A stretch of 64,000 bases of DNA, taken from Planctomycetota bacterium (lineage in GTDB: Bacteria; Planctomycetota; UBA8742; UBA2392). Below, one piece after another: positions 17,629 to 26,597 of this stretch; within the stretch, counting starts at the first letter, position 1, and every line of letters starts with the position of its first letter. The DNA lies in contig JAHBXZ010000002.1 in assembly GCA_019636215.1 (NCBI GenBank), forward strand, positions 310,001 to 374,000, given 5' to 3'. A program made the translations under genes and the position numbers. Below the pieces are notes generated by a model that was not told where the DNA came from, made no database searches, and was given only the letters and a program-made list of their open reading frames with translations.

Positions 17629-18828
17629 ATGGACAAGGTCGTCCTTGCATACTCCGGCGGTGTAGACACAACCGCGGCCCTGCACTGGCTGAAGCGAACC
17701 CGCGGCCTCAAGGTGGTGGCGCTGGCCGTCAACGTAGGCCAGGGCGGCGACTTTGACGAAGTTGCTGAACGCGCCATTGCCGCCGGCGCCGATTCTGTTC
17801 ACGCCATTGACCGTCGCCGCACCTTCGTCAAGCAGTATTGCTTCAAGGCGCTGAAGGCCTCCGCCCGCTATGAGGGCGCGTATTACCTCAGTGCCGCGCT
17901 TTCTCGGCCGCTGATCGCCACCGAAATGGTGAATCTGGCCCGCGAAGAAGGCGCACGCCAGGTGGCTCACGGCGCGCCTTCTCGTGGCAACGACCAGTTC
18001 CGGTTCGAGTGCTCCGTGGCGGCGCTGGAACCGACCTTGCGCTGCATTGCACCCATGCGCGAATGGGACCTGAAGACCCGCGAAGACGTACTGGCATACC
18101 TCAAGCGCAACAACCTGCCCAACCGCGATGCGGTGGCAGAGACCTACAGCAGTGATCGCAACCTCTGGGGTGTGCGCAGCAGCGCAGGCGAACAGGAAGA
18201 CCCAGGCCGCCCGGCACCTGCCAGCGTGTTCCAGATCACGCAGGACCCCCACAAGGGGCCGGACACGCCCGAGACTGTCGAGATCCGCTTTCACCAGGGC
18301 GAGCCCGTGGCACTCAATGGCGAGAAACTGGAAGCCGTGGAACTGGTGGAAAGGCTGCAGACCATTGCAGGGCGACACGGCATCGGGCGCGCCGACACGA
18401 TTGAGGACCGCATCCTGGGCTTCAAGAGCCGCGAGGTCTATGAGGCCCCCGCAGCTCACGTGCTGCATGTGGCCCACGATGAGCTTGAAAGGCTCACGCT
18501 TGACCGCGAGATCATTGAGATGAAGCCTCTGCTGTCGCAGCGCTACTCGGCGCTGATCTATGACAGCCAGTGGTTCACCAAGGCACGCGAGGCCCTCGAC
18601 GCCTTCTTTCGCGAAAGCCAGGAGTTTGTCACCGGCGCCGTCAGCCTGACGCTTTTCAAAGGTGCCGTGCAGGTGACCGGACGCCACAGCGAGTTCAGCA
18701 TCTATGACCGCGAAGCCGCGCGGCGCAACGAACAGGGCGCAATACCGGAAAGCAGCGTCGCGGGTTACCTGGAGCTCAGGCGCCTGAACCAGATGAGCCA
18801 CGCCTTCAAGCAGCGGCCCAAGCTGTAA
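17629..18828 (+). CDS. argG: Argininosuccinate synthase family protein
   Basis: A 399-residue protein, the usual ArgG length. The PP-loop ATP motif is present (VVLAYSGGVDTTAALHWL), as are NVGQGGDFDEV, AALSRPLIATEMVNLAREEGA, and AVAETYSSDRNLWG with FQITQDP, which matches the citrulline/aspartate-site region. ArgG joins citrulline and aspartate using ATP in arginine synthesis. The usual GCTGKGNDQVRFE segment is changed to GAPSRGNDQFRFE, so the aspartate/ATP-binding loop is divergent. Neither argH nor other arg genes are adjacent. It could be a lineage-specific ArgG or a paralogue with another substrate. Confidence 0.85.
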   Translation: MDKVVLAYSGGVDTTAALHWLKRTRGLKVVALAVNVGQGGDFDEVAERAIAAGADSVHAIDRRRTFVKQYCFKALKASARYEGAYYLSAALSRPLIATEMVNLAREEGARQVAHGAPSRGNDQFRFECSVAALEPTLRCIAPMREWDLKTREDVLAYLKRNNLPNRDAVAETYSSDRNLWGVRSSAGEQEDPGRPAPASVFQITQDPHKGPDTPETVEIRFHQGEPVALNGEKLEAVELVERLQTIAGRHGIGRADTIEDRILGFKSREVYEAPAAHVLHVAHDELERLTLDREIIEMKPLLSQRYSALIYDSQWFTKAREALDAFFRESQEFVTGAVSLTLFKGAVQVTGRHSEFSIYDREAARRNEQGAIPESSVAGYLELRRLNQMSHAFKQRPKL

Positions 18829-18849
18829 GCAGAACCAGCCCTGTGCCAC

Positions 18850-19734
18850 TCAACCGATAAGGCCGCCGGCGGCCAGAGCCCGGAACAGCTCGGGCCCGAT
18901 CTCCTGGGCACTGCTGAACTCGAACAGGACGATGCCGCTCTGGCGGCAGAACTCGACCCAGTCTCGCCGGAACGCGGCCACAAGTTCTGAGTACCGCCTC
19001 AGTGTGCTGCGATCGACTGTCAGCGCGCTTTCCAGGCCGGTTTCGGAGTCAATGAACGTGAACTCGCCGCGCAGGCCGGGGTCGGTTTCCTCGGGTGTCA
19101 GCACCAGAATCAGGTACACATCCGTGCCAGCGGCACGGCAGGCGCGCAAAGCGCCGCGGGTCTCGTCGCGGTCGTACCCGTCGGTGATGACAACCAGCGA
19201 GCGCCGGCGCGGCCCGGCCATGGAGCTGCGCCGCAGCACGGCGCCCAGGGCTCCCTTGCCATCGGGCACTACCTCATCCAGCACCGGCAGCACCCGGGCC
19301 AGCTCGTTGCGCCCTGACATGCGCACGGGTTCCAGCGGCTTCTCACCGGCCAGCCGCCACAGCGCGGGGATACCCTTCAGAAGGCCCATCTGTGTAAGGC
19401 AGCAGCCGATCCTTGCGCCGGTGACAAACTTGCTGGGTTGGCCGAAGTCCATGCTGGCGCTGGTATCCATCACCACTTCCAGCGGCAGGGTCTCCTCGGC
19501 GGCGTACAGGCGTATCAGCAGCTGGTCCAGCCGTGCCAGCGCGTGCCAGTCCAGCCGCCGCAGGTCATCGCCGAACACATACTGGCGGTGGTCAGCGTAC
19601 TCGGCACTGCTGCCCTTGCGGCGCGAGCGCTTCTCGCCACGCAGGCCCGAAGAAGTCAGGGTGCGCACCGCCAGCTCAAATCGCGACAGCGATTCCAGCA
19701 ACGACCCCGAGAAAGCGTCGGAGACCTTATCCAC
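18850..19734 (-). CDS. DUF58 (VWA-related) domain protein
   Basis: A 294-residue protein with the DUF58 signature: RRKGSSAEYADHRQYVFGDD followed by LRRLDWHALARLDQLLIRLY, and a MIDAS-like DTSASM in EVVMDTSASMDFG. Later a VVITDGYDRDE strand matches the VWA fold. DUF58 proteins usually accompany MoxR-type AAA ATPases and BatA-like VWA proteins in envelope or protein-assembly functions. No MoxR gene is present here. The start overlaps the end of rlmN by 8 bases, so it is probably translated from the rlmN message. Confidence 0.9.
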   Translation of the reverse strand: MDKVSDAFSGSLLESLSRFELAVRTLTSSGLRGEKRSRRKGSSAEYADHRQYVFGDDLRRLDWHALARLDQLLIRLYAAEETLPLEVVMDTSASMDFGQPSKFVTGARIGCCLTQMGLLKGIPALWRLAGEKPLEPVRMSGRNELARVLPVLDEVVPDGKGALGAVLRRSSMAGPRRRSLVVITDGYDRDETRGALRACRAAGTDVYLILVLTPEETDPGLRGEFTFIDSETGLESALTVDRSTLRRYSELVAAFRRDWVEFCRQSGIVLFEFSSAQEIGPELFRALAAGGLIG

Positions 19735-20872
19735 TCACCGGGCTCCCGGATGCACTCTCCAGCTGCAAGCGCAACTGACCGCAGGCCGCCAGCACGCGGC
19801 GGCCGCGCTTGCGCCGCACATGAACATTCACGCCGCGCTGTCGCAGCAGGCGGGTGAACTCCTCCACGGCCTGTGCTGTGGGCTCTTTCAGGCCGCTGCC
19901 CTCTACAGGATTCATGGGAATCAGGTTGACATTGCCCCGCGGAAAGTCGCGCAGGAGCTCGGCCAGGCGCAGAGCGTCATCGGGCGCGTCGTTGGATTCA
20001 CCCACCAGCGTGTATTCAAACGTGACTTCGCGCCGCGAGACACGAAAATAGTCGGCCGCCGCAGCGATGATCGCCTTCAGTCCGGTACCCGCATTGGTCG
20101 GGATCAGGCTTGTGCGCTGCTCATCGGTAGTGGCGTGCAGGCTTACGGCCAGGTTGAACTGGTAGCCCTGGCCCGCCAGCTCGCGGATGCGATCAGGCAA
20201 ACCCACCGTGCTGACTGTGACGCGCCGCGCACCGAAGTGAAATCCCCACTCGGCGTTCACGACTTCAAGCGCGCCCATCAGCCCGTCAAAGTTGTGCAGC
20301 GGCTCGCCCATGCCCATCACAACCACGTTGGTCAGCCAGGACTCGGGCCGGCCCTGCGCGGCACCCTCCTGCCTCAGCAGGTCCGCTACGTGAAAGAACT
20401 GTTCCAGGATTTCGCCCGCCGAAAGGTGGCGCTTGAGGCCCAGCCGGCCACTGGCGCAAAAGCGGCAGCCCATCGCGCAGCCGGCCTGCGTGGAAATGCA
20501 GATCGTCAGCCGGTCGGGGGGGCCGCTGACGTCATCGGTGTCGTGTTCGCGCATCAGCACGCATTCAATGACCAGCCCGTCGTGCAGCCGCAGGCCCAGT
20601 TTGGTGGTGCCTTCGCCGCTTTCCTGCCGGGCTATCACCTGAGAGGTGATGGTGCTGAACTTCTCGGCCAGTGTCACGCGCAGGGCCTTGGGCAGGTCAC
20701 TCATGGCACCCAGGTCGGCAACGCGCCGCTTGTAAAGCCACTGAGCCAGCTGGCCCCCATTGAATGGCCGGCCGCCGCATTGGCCGACGGCATGCGCCAG
20801 CTGATCAGGGTTCATCCCGATCAGCGAGGGCAGGGGCGGTGCCGATTCAAGCCTGGATGCAGGCTGGGCCAT
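19727..20872 (-). CDS. rlmN: 23S rRNA/tRNA adenine-C2 methyltransferase RlmN
   Basis: A 381-residue radical SAM enzyme. The cluster motif is STQAGCAMGCRFCASG (C-x3-C-x2-C). Further RlmN features are VVMGMGEPLHNFD, VTVSTVGLPDRI, AVSLHATTDEQR and IPMNPVEGSG. The conserved C-terminal Cys lies in LAACGQLR. RlmN methylates A2503 of 23S rRNA and A37 of some tRNAs. It lies between rsmD and the DUF58 gene on the same strand. TAGGAT lies six bases before the ATG, so a leaderless start is possible despite the upstream rsmD. Confidence 0.97.
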   Translation of the reverse strand: MAQPASRLESAPPLPSLIGMNPDQLAHAVGQCGGRPFNGGQLAQWLYKRRVADLGAMSDLPKALRVTLAEKFSTITSQVIARQESGEGTTKLGLRLHDGLVIECVLMREHDTDDVSGPPDRLTICISTQAGCAMGCRFCASGRLGLKRHLSAGEILEQFFHVADLLRQEGAAQGRPESWLTNVVVMGMGEPLHNFDGLMGALEVVNAEWGFHFGARRVTVSTVGLPDRIRELAGQGYQFNLAVSLHATTDEQRTSLIPTNAGTGLKAIIAAAADYFRVSRREVTFEYTLVGESNDAPDDALRLAELLRDFPRGNVNLIPMNPVEGSGLKEPTAQAVEEFTRLLRQRGVNVHVRRKRGRRVLAACGQLRLQLESASGSPVSG

Positions 20873-20878
20873 GCGGGC

Positions 20879-20884
20879 ATCCTA
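20879..20884 (-). promoter_or_regulatory. -10-like box exactly 6 bases before rlmN
   Basis: On the minus strand TAGGAT is followed by GCCCGC and the ATG at 20872. No Shine-Dalgarno sequence. The -35 (CGTTCT) is weak. Confidence 0.3.
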
Positions 20885-21478
20885 TCACAGGCGAAGCAGG
20901 GAGAACGCCACCGTGCCATAGCGCCTGGTGTCATCCAGCCGAAGTGTGCCGATATCTGCCAGTTTCATGCCCGCAGGGTGGCCGAACACCAGCAGCGTGT
21001 CGAAGTTCACCATGGGAGTCTGCGCCAGGTCACGCAGCCACGGCCAGAAGTCGCTTGCCGTATCAACGGCCATGGCGTGCGGCGGGTCAAGAAACACCAG
21101 CGAAGCCGGGCTGTGCGCCAGCCTCAAGGTCGGCCGCACCGCGGCCAATGCACTGCCCCGGATTACGGTGCACTGCTCCAGCACGCCAAGATCCATGATG
21201 TTCTGTTGAACCACTTTTGCGTGGCGCGCGTCGCGTTCTATGAACACCGCGTGATCAGCGCCGCGGGACAGGGCCTCCAGCCCCAGAAGACCCGAACCCG
21301 CAAAGCAGTCCCACACGTTGCCGGCAACGGCGTTGCCCAGCACGTTGAACAGCGCCTGGCGGGTTCGGGCCAGCATGGGTCGCACATCGCCCGTCTGCGG
21401 TACCTGAACCACACGGCCACGCAGCATCCCGGCCGTAATGCGCGGCGGCCCGCCTTCGCTGGCAAACTTGCGGGTCAT
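20885..21478 (-). CDS. rsmD: 16S rRNA (guanine-966-N2)-methyltransferase RsmD-like
   Basis: A 197-residue Rossmann methyltransferase. It has the RsmD opening ITAGMLRGRVV, the motif RPMLARTRQALFNVL, the SAM site WDCFAGSGLLGLEALSRGA and an acidic FIERDARHAKVVQQN. The catalytic motif reads FLDPPHAM, with His where most RsmD proteins have Tyr or Phe (DPPY/F). RsmD methylates G966 of 16S rRNA. The ATG at 21478 overlaps the stop of the upstream AsmA-like gene (4 bases), indicating coupling. Confidence 0.92.
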   Translation of the reverse strand: MTRKFASEGGPPRITAGMLRGRVVQVPQTGDVRPMLARTRQALFNVLGNAVAGNVWDCFAGSGLLGLEALSRGADHAVFIERDARHAKVVQQNIMDLGVLEQCTVIRGSALAAVRPTLRLAHSPASLVFLDPPHAMAVDTASDFWPWLRDLAQTPMVNFDTLLVFGHPAGMKLADIGTLRLDDTRRYGTVAFSLLRL

Positions 21479-24400
21479 GGCCCCCTCGGCCTGCGCGGGA
21501 ACTGGTCCTGCAGGGCGACCAACTCATCGTTGGACAGGCTGAATGGCTCAACTTTGGGCTCGCCAAGCGTGCCGGTAACGTACAGCGGAAACAGGATCTG
21601 CTTCAGCAGGTCCAGCACATACTGCACACCCGGCAGGGGAATCGGCGAACGCGGGGCAATCGTGAAAAACAGCTTCATGCGCATCTCTGCCGAACCATAG
21701 GCAATGTAGTTCGCGTCGTCTCCGCCGAAGATTTCCACGCGGGCGGCATCACTGACAAAGTCCATCTCGCGGATCGTGATGCGGTCCGGCCCCAGCCAGA
21801 AGTACACATGGCCCTCGTCGAAGTTCTGCTCGCCCCCTGCCACCTTGAAGATCTCGTTGAACAAAGGCACGGCCGCCAGCTTGCATTCTTGAAGCCGCGC
21901 GCGTTCTTTGGGATCGGGGTGTTCCGAGTTGCGGTGGATCGGACCGATGTCAATGCGGCCGCGGCCGATCTGGCCCTGGTTGTCCAGTTGCGAATGGAAG
22001 CGGATCTCCGAATCCATTGCGCCGGAAATCTCCTGGGTGCCGAATGCTGTTGCCCCCAGCTGCCGCAGGTCAGCCCGGCGAATCTCAAGCTCGCCGGCGT
22101 AGTCGTCGCCTTCCATGCCGAACCGCCCGGCCACCCAGCCGTCATAGAACGACCCGCGCAGGTTGGGGAACTCCAGCCGGTCACCGAAGAACTGGATGTT
22201 CGAGGTCACGTCGTTGAACCGCGCCTTCTTGAAGAACACCTCTGTCATCTGCATGCGGCCATTGCCGCGGTTGACCCCGCCGTCGCGCACACCCTCGTAG
22301 TCAAACCGGGCTGTCAGGTCGTCAAAGTGAAGGCCGAGATCAAGGTCTGTCGAGAACACATCCAGGCTCACCTGAAAGCGCATGAACTCGTCTTTGCCCG
22401 ACATCTCAAGGTCGATGTCAAACTCGCCCTTGGGGTTCATGCGCGTGAACATGTTCCGCAGAGTGACCGGCAGCGCGCGGCGCAGCGTGGGCGTTTCGTG
22501 AAAGCTCAAGTCGCGGGCACTTACCTGTACTGTCCAGCCATCGGCTTCGCTGTAACCGGCATGATGCAGCGTAAACCGGCCCTTTTCGGCGCGGCCGGTC
22601 ACGTTGCGCAGTGCTACTTCGTACCCGTCCACAATCACGGTGCCGTACAGGCCGTCCAGCGGGTAAGGAAAAGCCGCATAGTTCACGCTGGTGCCCTCGA
22701 GGTAGACCTCAATGCGCCAGTCAAACTGCCCCTGCCGGTCAGACAGCACGCGGCCGTGAAAACCGACGGTGCCACGAACGTTCAGCTCTTCAATGAACTG
22801 TACCAATGCCGGCTTCTCGGGCTTGCCCTGGGCCAGCAAGGGAGTAAGCGCGGACAGGAATGCGCCGTCCACGGGCACACGCTGGGCCCTTACTTCAAGG
22901 TCAAAGACAGGTTCGCCCGGAGGCGCGTCTGGGTCAGCCTGGATCGGCACCAGTGCCAGGCCGCTCACCTGGATGCGGGCCCGATCCAGCGTGTTGGGGT
23001 CCATGCTGCCGCGGCCACCCACATTGCGCAGAACCACATGGGCAAGATCCCGCGTAACAGTGACAAAGGCGCGGCCGTGGACTTCAGTCAGCTGGTATGG
23101 GATTGCGTCAAACTGCATGCTGCCGCTGCGGTCGCCGCTGCCGACCAGGAACGAGATGTCGGCCTCTGTGAAATCGGGTTTGTCCGTGCCGCGACGACCC
23201 CGAATGTCCAGGCTTACGAAACCGGTCAGCTTGAATCGACGAAGCACAGTGCCGACACCCGGCGGCAACACATCCTCAAGTTCGGGCTTCAGTGCGAACT
23301 CGTCCGATTGCACCCGCAACGATGGCACCGCACCATCGTTGTATTGCAGGTCCAGGATGATCGGGCTGCCCAGCAGCTTGCCCCTGATGTTCGACAAGCG
23401 AACCCGATTGCCGCGGCTCTCAATGCGCAGGCTGCCGGCGATCTCGCGAAACCGCATGGGCTCTTTGGCCCCGTCCAGCCGATACTCGGCCATCACATTC
23501 ACGGCGGCCAGACTGAAGTCGTAAGATATCTCATCGGTGCGGTCAGGCCGCATCTCGATCGTTGCCGCCTGGATGTCCACCTTGCCCTGCGGCGCGAACT
23601 GCGAAACCACGTTGCGCACATTTACGGGCAGGCGCTGGGCGAACTCGCGGTTGAAGTCGACGCCCCGGCTCTTGAGTTCCAGGCGAAGCTGCGGGTTTCT
23701 GGTTTCGGCACTGCGATCCACGTAAACCGCCCGGATCCACACCCGTTCGCCGCTGGATGTCAGCACACCGGTCAACCCGTCTTTCTCATACTCTTCCATG
23801 CCCTGGGAGGCGTCTGTGCCCAGTGCGGAGAGCTCTTCCTTGTTGTAGCCGCGGATGGTGTAACGACCGCCCTGCCCGGTCTTGTTGTTGCCTTCAACAA
23901 CGCCATAGCACTCGTGCAGCGGTATCGGAAAGCCGTCACCGTCGTTTTCGGGCAGGCCGGTGTAGCAGGCAGTGGCCTTGCGGATAAACACCTTCCAGTT
24001 GAGGTCCTGTTCGACTGTGCGCACGCCTTCGGGGGTGCGGCCCTTGGCCTCGCTCTTGAGCGTCAGTTCAAAGTTGGCCAGGCCGATCGGGGTGAACGCC
24101 CGGCAGATGAACGGCAACACCTGGTCTACGTCAGGAAAAATCAAGCCGCCGTCCCAGGTTGGGTTGCCGGGCCACTCAGGGTAGCCGGGGGTCATGTCGG
24201 GGTCTCGCTCCCGACGCGTCCATTCCTCTTCAGAGTAAGGCAACCCGGTTACCCAGTCCGCGGCGTTGGCCGGCTGCAGCCGGGCCGGCAGCAGTGCCTT
24301 GCGGAAGTTCTCATCCACCAGTAGGTCGCGCACACCGACCGTAACGGTAAGCAGCTCAAACGGCCCGCCCACGTCTTCGGCAGTGACGGCTACGGTTACC

Positions 24401-25482
24401 GCAGCGCCGTCACGTCGACCCTGTGCCAGCACGGTCAAGGCCGTGTTGCGTATGCGGATCGTCGCGCTGGCATCGTTTACCGCCGCAGGAAAACCAACAA
24501 AGCACAAGCTGCCCTGCGTGGCTGTCACGTCGGCGTTGAACTGCACCGGTTGCCCTGGGACGATATCCACACTGCCCTTGATGTCAGCCCGGGCCTCTAC
24601 CTGAAACTGGTCCACGGCCCTGCGAACTTCCGGTGCCAGGATGGATACGAATGCACGGTTGACGTTGATCGAGTTGCCGGTGCGGAACAGTATCCTCGTG
24701 GCTGTCCCGTCGCGCTTGACGGATCCACCAAGCAGAAACGTACCGAACCCGGCGCCGGTCGCCGTGCCGTCCAGCGCGTACTGGTCGCGCGCGACCAGGC
24801 TGGGCAGCAGCCGTAGGTCCTCCAGCTTGAACGGGTACCAGTCCGCCGGTGCGCCTTCGGCCGGTAGAGTTTCCGGGGCCACCAGAATACCGTCGGCACG
24901 CATCTTTACCGTCGCTGTACCCCGGACCAGCAGTTCAGGCAGACTGGGAGTCGCGCCGCCACCCCCACCGGTCTTGAACAGGTCCGCATCAAGCCAGGTG
25001 CCGCGGTGGATGTTGAAGTGCAACACCAGCCCGGAAGGAAACTCAACACGAGAAACCGGCAAGCCTGGCAGGCGCTTGAGGTCATAAAAGAGGCGCACTT
25101 CCGGAATGGTCAGAAAGTCGTAGGTAAGCGGCCCGCGCTCGGGGTGCGCCGTCACGCCGCCTTTGCGTCGCAGCGATACATTGTGGTATGTGATTTCGCC
25201 CGTGCCAGCCAGCGAGGGACCGCTGATGTCGGTTCGATCCTGGTCCCATACCACTTCGCCCTGGGCGGAATCCAGGATCTCGGCAGAGACCGTGTTCAGC
25301 AGGCGATTGGCGTTGCCACGGTTGGCCAGCGCCACCAGTGACAGGTAAACGGCCACAATCAGCAGCACAAACAGGAAGACCAGGCGAAAGAAGCTGCGGC
25401 GGATAACCCGCCCGACGACGCCCAGCACAAGCTGGCGCAGGCCGATCTTGCGACGCACGGCGACCGTCTGGGATTCTGCCAT
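21475..25482 (-). CDS. AsmA/YhdP-like giant membrane-anchored protein
   Basis: A 1335-residue protein from the ATG at 25482; a start at 25524 would add 14 residues. One N-terminal membrane anchor is seen (LVFLFVLLIVAVYLSLVALAN, residues about 33-54). The rest is long and beta-rich with repeated 'LRNVxGR' and 'F.L..xxyxxAxLxGxxxxF'-type text, as in AsmA, YhdP and TamB-like proteins that bridge the periplasm and carry phospholipids to the outer membrane. C-terminal phrases such as LDLLKQILFPLYVTGTLGEPKVEPF match the AsmA_2 end. It supports a two-membrane (diderm) envelope. It overlaps rsmD. Confidence 0.8.
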   Translation of the reverse strand: MAESQTVAVRRKIGLRQLVLGVVGRVIRRSFFRLVFLFVLLIVAVYLSLVALANRGNANRLLNTVSAEILDSAQGEVVWDQDRTDISGPSLAGTGEITYHNVSLRRKGGVTAHPERGPLTYDFLTIPEVRLFYDLKRLPGLPVSRVEFPSGLVLHFNIHRGTWLDADLFKTGGGGGATPSLPELLVRGTATVKMRADGILVAPETLPAEGAPADWYPFKLEDLRLLPSLVARDQYALDGTATGAGFGTFLLGGSVKRDGTATRILFRTGNSINVNRAFVSILAPEVRRAVDQFQVEARADIKGSVDIVPGQPVQFNADVTATQGSLCFVGFPAAVNDASATIRIRNTALTVLAQGRRDGAAVTVAVTAEDVGGPFELLTVTVGVRDLLVDENFRKALLPARLQPANAADWVTGLPYSEEEWTRRERDPDMTPGYPEWPGNPTWDGGLIFPDVDQVLPFICRAFTPIGLANFELTLKSEAKGRTPEGVRTVEQDLNWKVFIRKATACYTGLPENDGDGFPIPLHECYGVVEGNNKTGQGGRYTIRGYNKEELSALGTDASQGMEEYEKDGLTGVLTSSGERVWIRAVYVDRSAETRNPQLRLELKSRGVDFNREFAQRLPVNVRNVVSQFAPQGKVDIQAATIEMRPDRTDEISYDFSLAAVNVMAEYRLDGAKEPMRFREIAGSLRIESRGNRVRLSNIRGKLLGSPIILDLQYNDGAVPSLRVQSDEFALKPELEDVLPPGVGTVLRRFKLTGFVSLDIRGRRGTDKPDFTEADISFLVGSGDRSGSMQFDAIPYQLTEVHGRAFVTVTRDLAHVVLRNVGGRGSMDPNTLDRARIQVSGLALVPIQADPDAPPGEPVFDLEVRAQRVPVDGAFLSALTPLLAQGKPEKPALVQFIEELNVRGTVGFHGRVLSDRQGQFDWRIEVYLEGTSVNYAAFPYPLDGLYGTVIVDGYEVALRNVTGRAEKGRFTLHHAGYSEADGWTVQVSARDLSFHETPTLRRALPVTLRNMFTRMNPKGEFDIDLEMSGKDEFMRFQVSLDVFSTDLDLGLHFDDLTARFDYEGVRDGGVNRGNGRMQMTEVFFKKARFNDVTSNIQFFGDRLEFPNLRGSFYDGWVAGRFGMEGDDYAGELEIRRADLRQLGATAFGTQEISGAMDSEIRFHSQLDNQGQIGRGRIDIGPIHRNSEHPDPKERARLQECKLAAVPLFNEIFKVAGGEQNFDEGHVYFWLGPDRITIREMDFVSDAARVEIFGGDDANYIAYGSAEMRMKLFFTIAPRSPIPLPGVQYVLDLLKQILFPLYVTGTLGEPKVEPFSLSNDELVALQDQFPRRPRGP

Positions 25483-25563
25483 TGATGCCAGTATGCCGCG
25501 GCCAGCCGGGCCGTCCAAGTGCAAGTACGTGGGGCTGCTTAGTGCCCGTTCACTTGAGTCCGG

Positions 25564-26463
25564 CTAGAACCGGAAATTCAACGTTGCGCCAAAGTAGAAA
25601 CCGTCAACGAAGTCATCGTCAAAGGCGACGTAGTACCAGGCATCCAGCTGGATAAACATCGGGAAGATGCCGTACTTGTGCAGGTTGTAGACCATTCGAC
25701 CATTGACCGTCTGGCCCTGGAAACCGGACCGGTTGGTCAGGTACCGATGCTGGTAGGTGGTCGTGGTGCCGATCTCAAAGTAGTCGCCAAAGATGGTGAA
25801 GTTGGGGCTGTCCACAAAGACTGTCACGATGCTGTCGATGCGGGTGCCCTCGTCCAGCAGCCGCTGAAAGAAGTTCAGCGTGTAGCGAAGGTTTGCCCCG
25901 CCTTCCTGCACCAGGCTGGTGAAGTACGACATCATGATGTGCAGCTCGTGCACATTGGGCGACATCTTGTTGTCGGGGAAGTCCTGCAGCGGCTTGCGTC
26001 CAAAGCCCTGGTCCTTGCGGCCGATGTCCCCGTCCGAACCCGAAAAATCAAAGAATGTGTAACCAACGCGGATCAGCGCGCCTTCAATCTCGAAGTTGTA
26101 GCCAAACCGGTAGTCGGCCTCCAGCGGCCGGGTCTGATCGCGCCCGATGTCCCAAATGCCCCAGGCAGAGGCCTCAAAGCCATAGATGTTGACGTAGGCA
26201 TCGCCGTGGAACAGCAGATCCTGGTCGAACAACTTGAAGCCGCGCCAGTAGTAATCGCTGATGTACCCTGCCCGGAAACCCGCCGAAAACGCCGCCTGGC
26301 CCAGAAGGCCGGTTGGGTCCTTGTAGCGGCTGTCCGAGGCCTGGCGGACCAGGTCCTGAGTCTGGCGAACCCTGGGCCAATAGCCTTGCTCTTCGGCGCT
26401 CATACCGACCGAGAAAGTGGAAAACAGAGCGGCCAAACACGCAAACGCGAGCCAGCTTTTCAT
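25564..26463 (-). CDS. Exported outer-membrane beta-barrel-like protein
   Basis: A 299-residue protein from the ATG at 26463 with a signal peptide (MKSWLAFACLAALFSTFSVGMSA). An ATG at 26502 is an alternative. The mature part alternates aromatic and polar residues, for example AGFRAGYISDYYWRGFKLFD near its start and FYFGATLNFRF at the C-terminus, which ends in Phe as outer-membrane barrels do. The 'SDYxxRG' text recalls TorF-type putative porins. It probably inserts in the outer membrane; substrate unknown. It lies between the AsmA-like gene and the sigma-factor gene on the same strand, separated from both. Confidence 0.75.
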   Translation of the reverse strand: MKSWLAFACLAALFSTFSVGMSAEEQGYWPRVRQTQDLVRQASDSRYKDPTGLLGQAAFSAGFRAGYISDYYWRGFKLFDQDLLFHGDAYVNIYGFEASAWGIWDIGRDQTRPLEADYRFGYNFEIEGALIRVGYTFFDFSGSDGDIGRKDQGFGRKPLQDFPDNKMSPNVHELHIMMSYFTSLVQEGGANLRYTLNFFQRLLDEGTRIDSIVTVFVDSPNFTIFGDYFEIGTTTTYQHRYLTNRSGFQGQTVNGRMVYNLHKYGIFPMFIQLDAWYYVAFDDDFVDGFYFGATLNFRF

Positions 26464-26597
26464 GCGAGAGACGTCCGAGAGGGGCAATGCGGGGATAGCC
26501 ATGATCCACTCTAACGATTGAAGGGCCAATGCGTTAGCGAAAACACGGCCGGGGCGCAACCCCGAATCAGGGTTGCGCCCCGGCCAAACGGCGCAAT

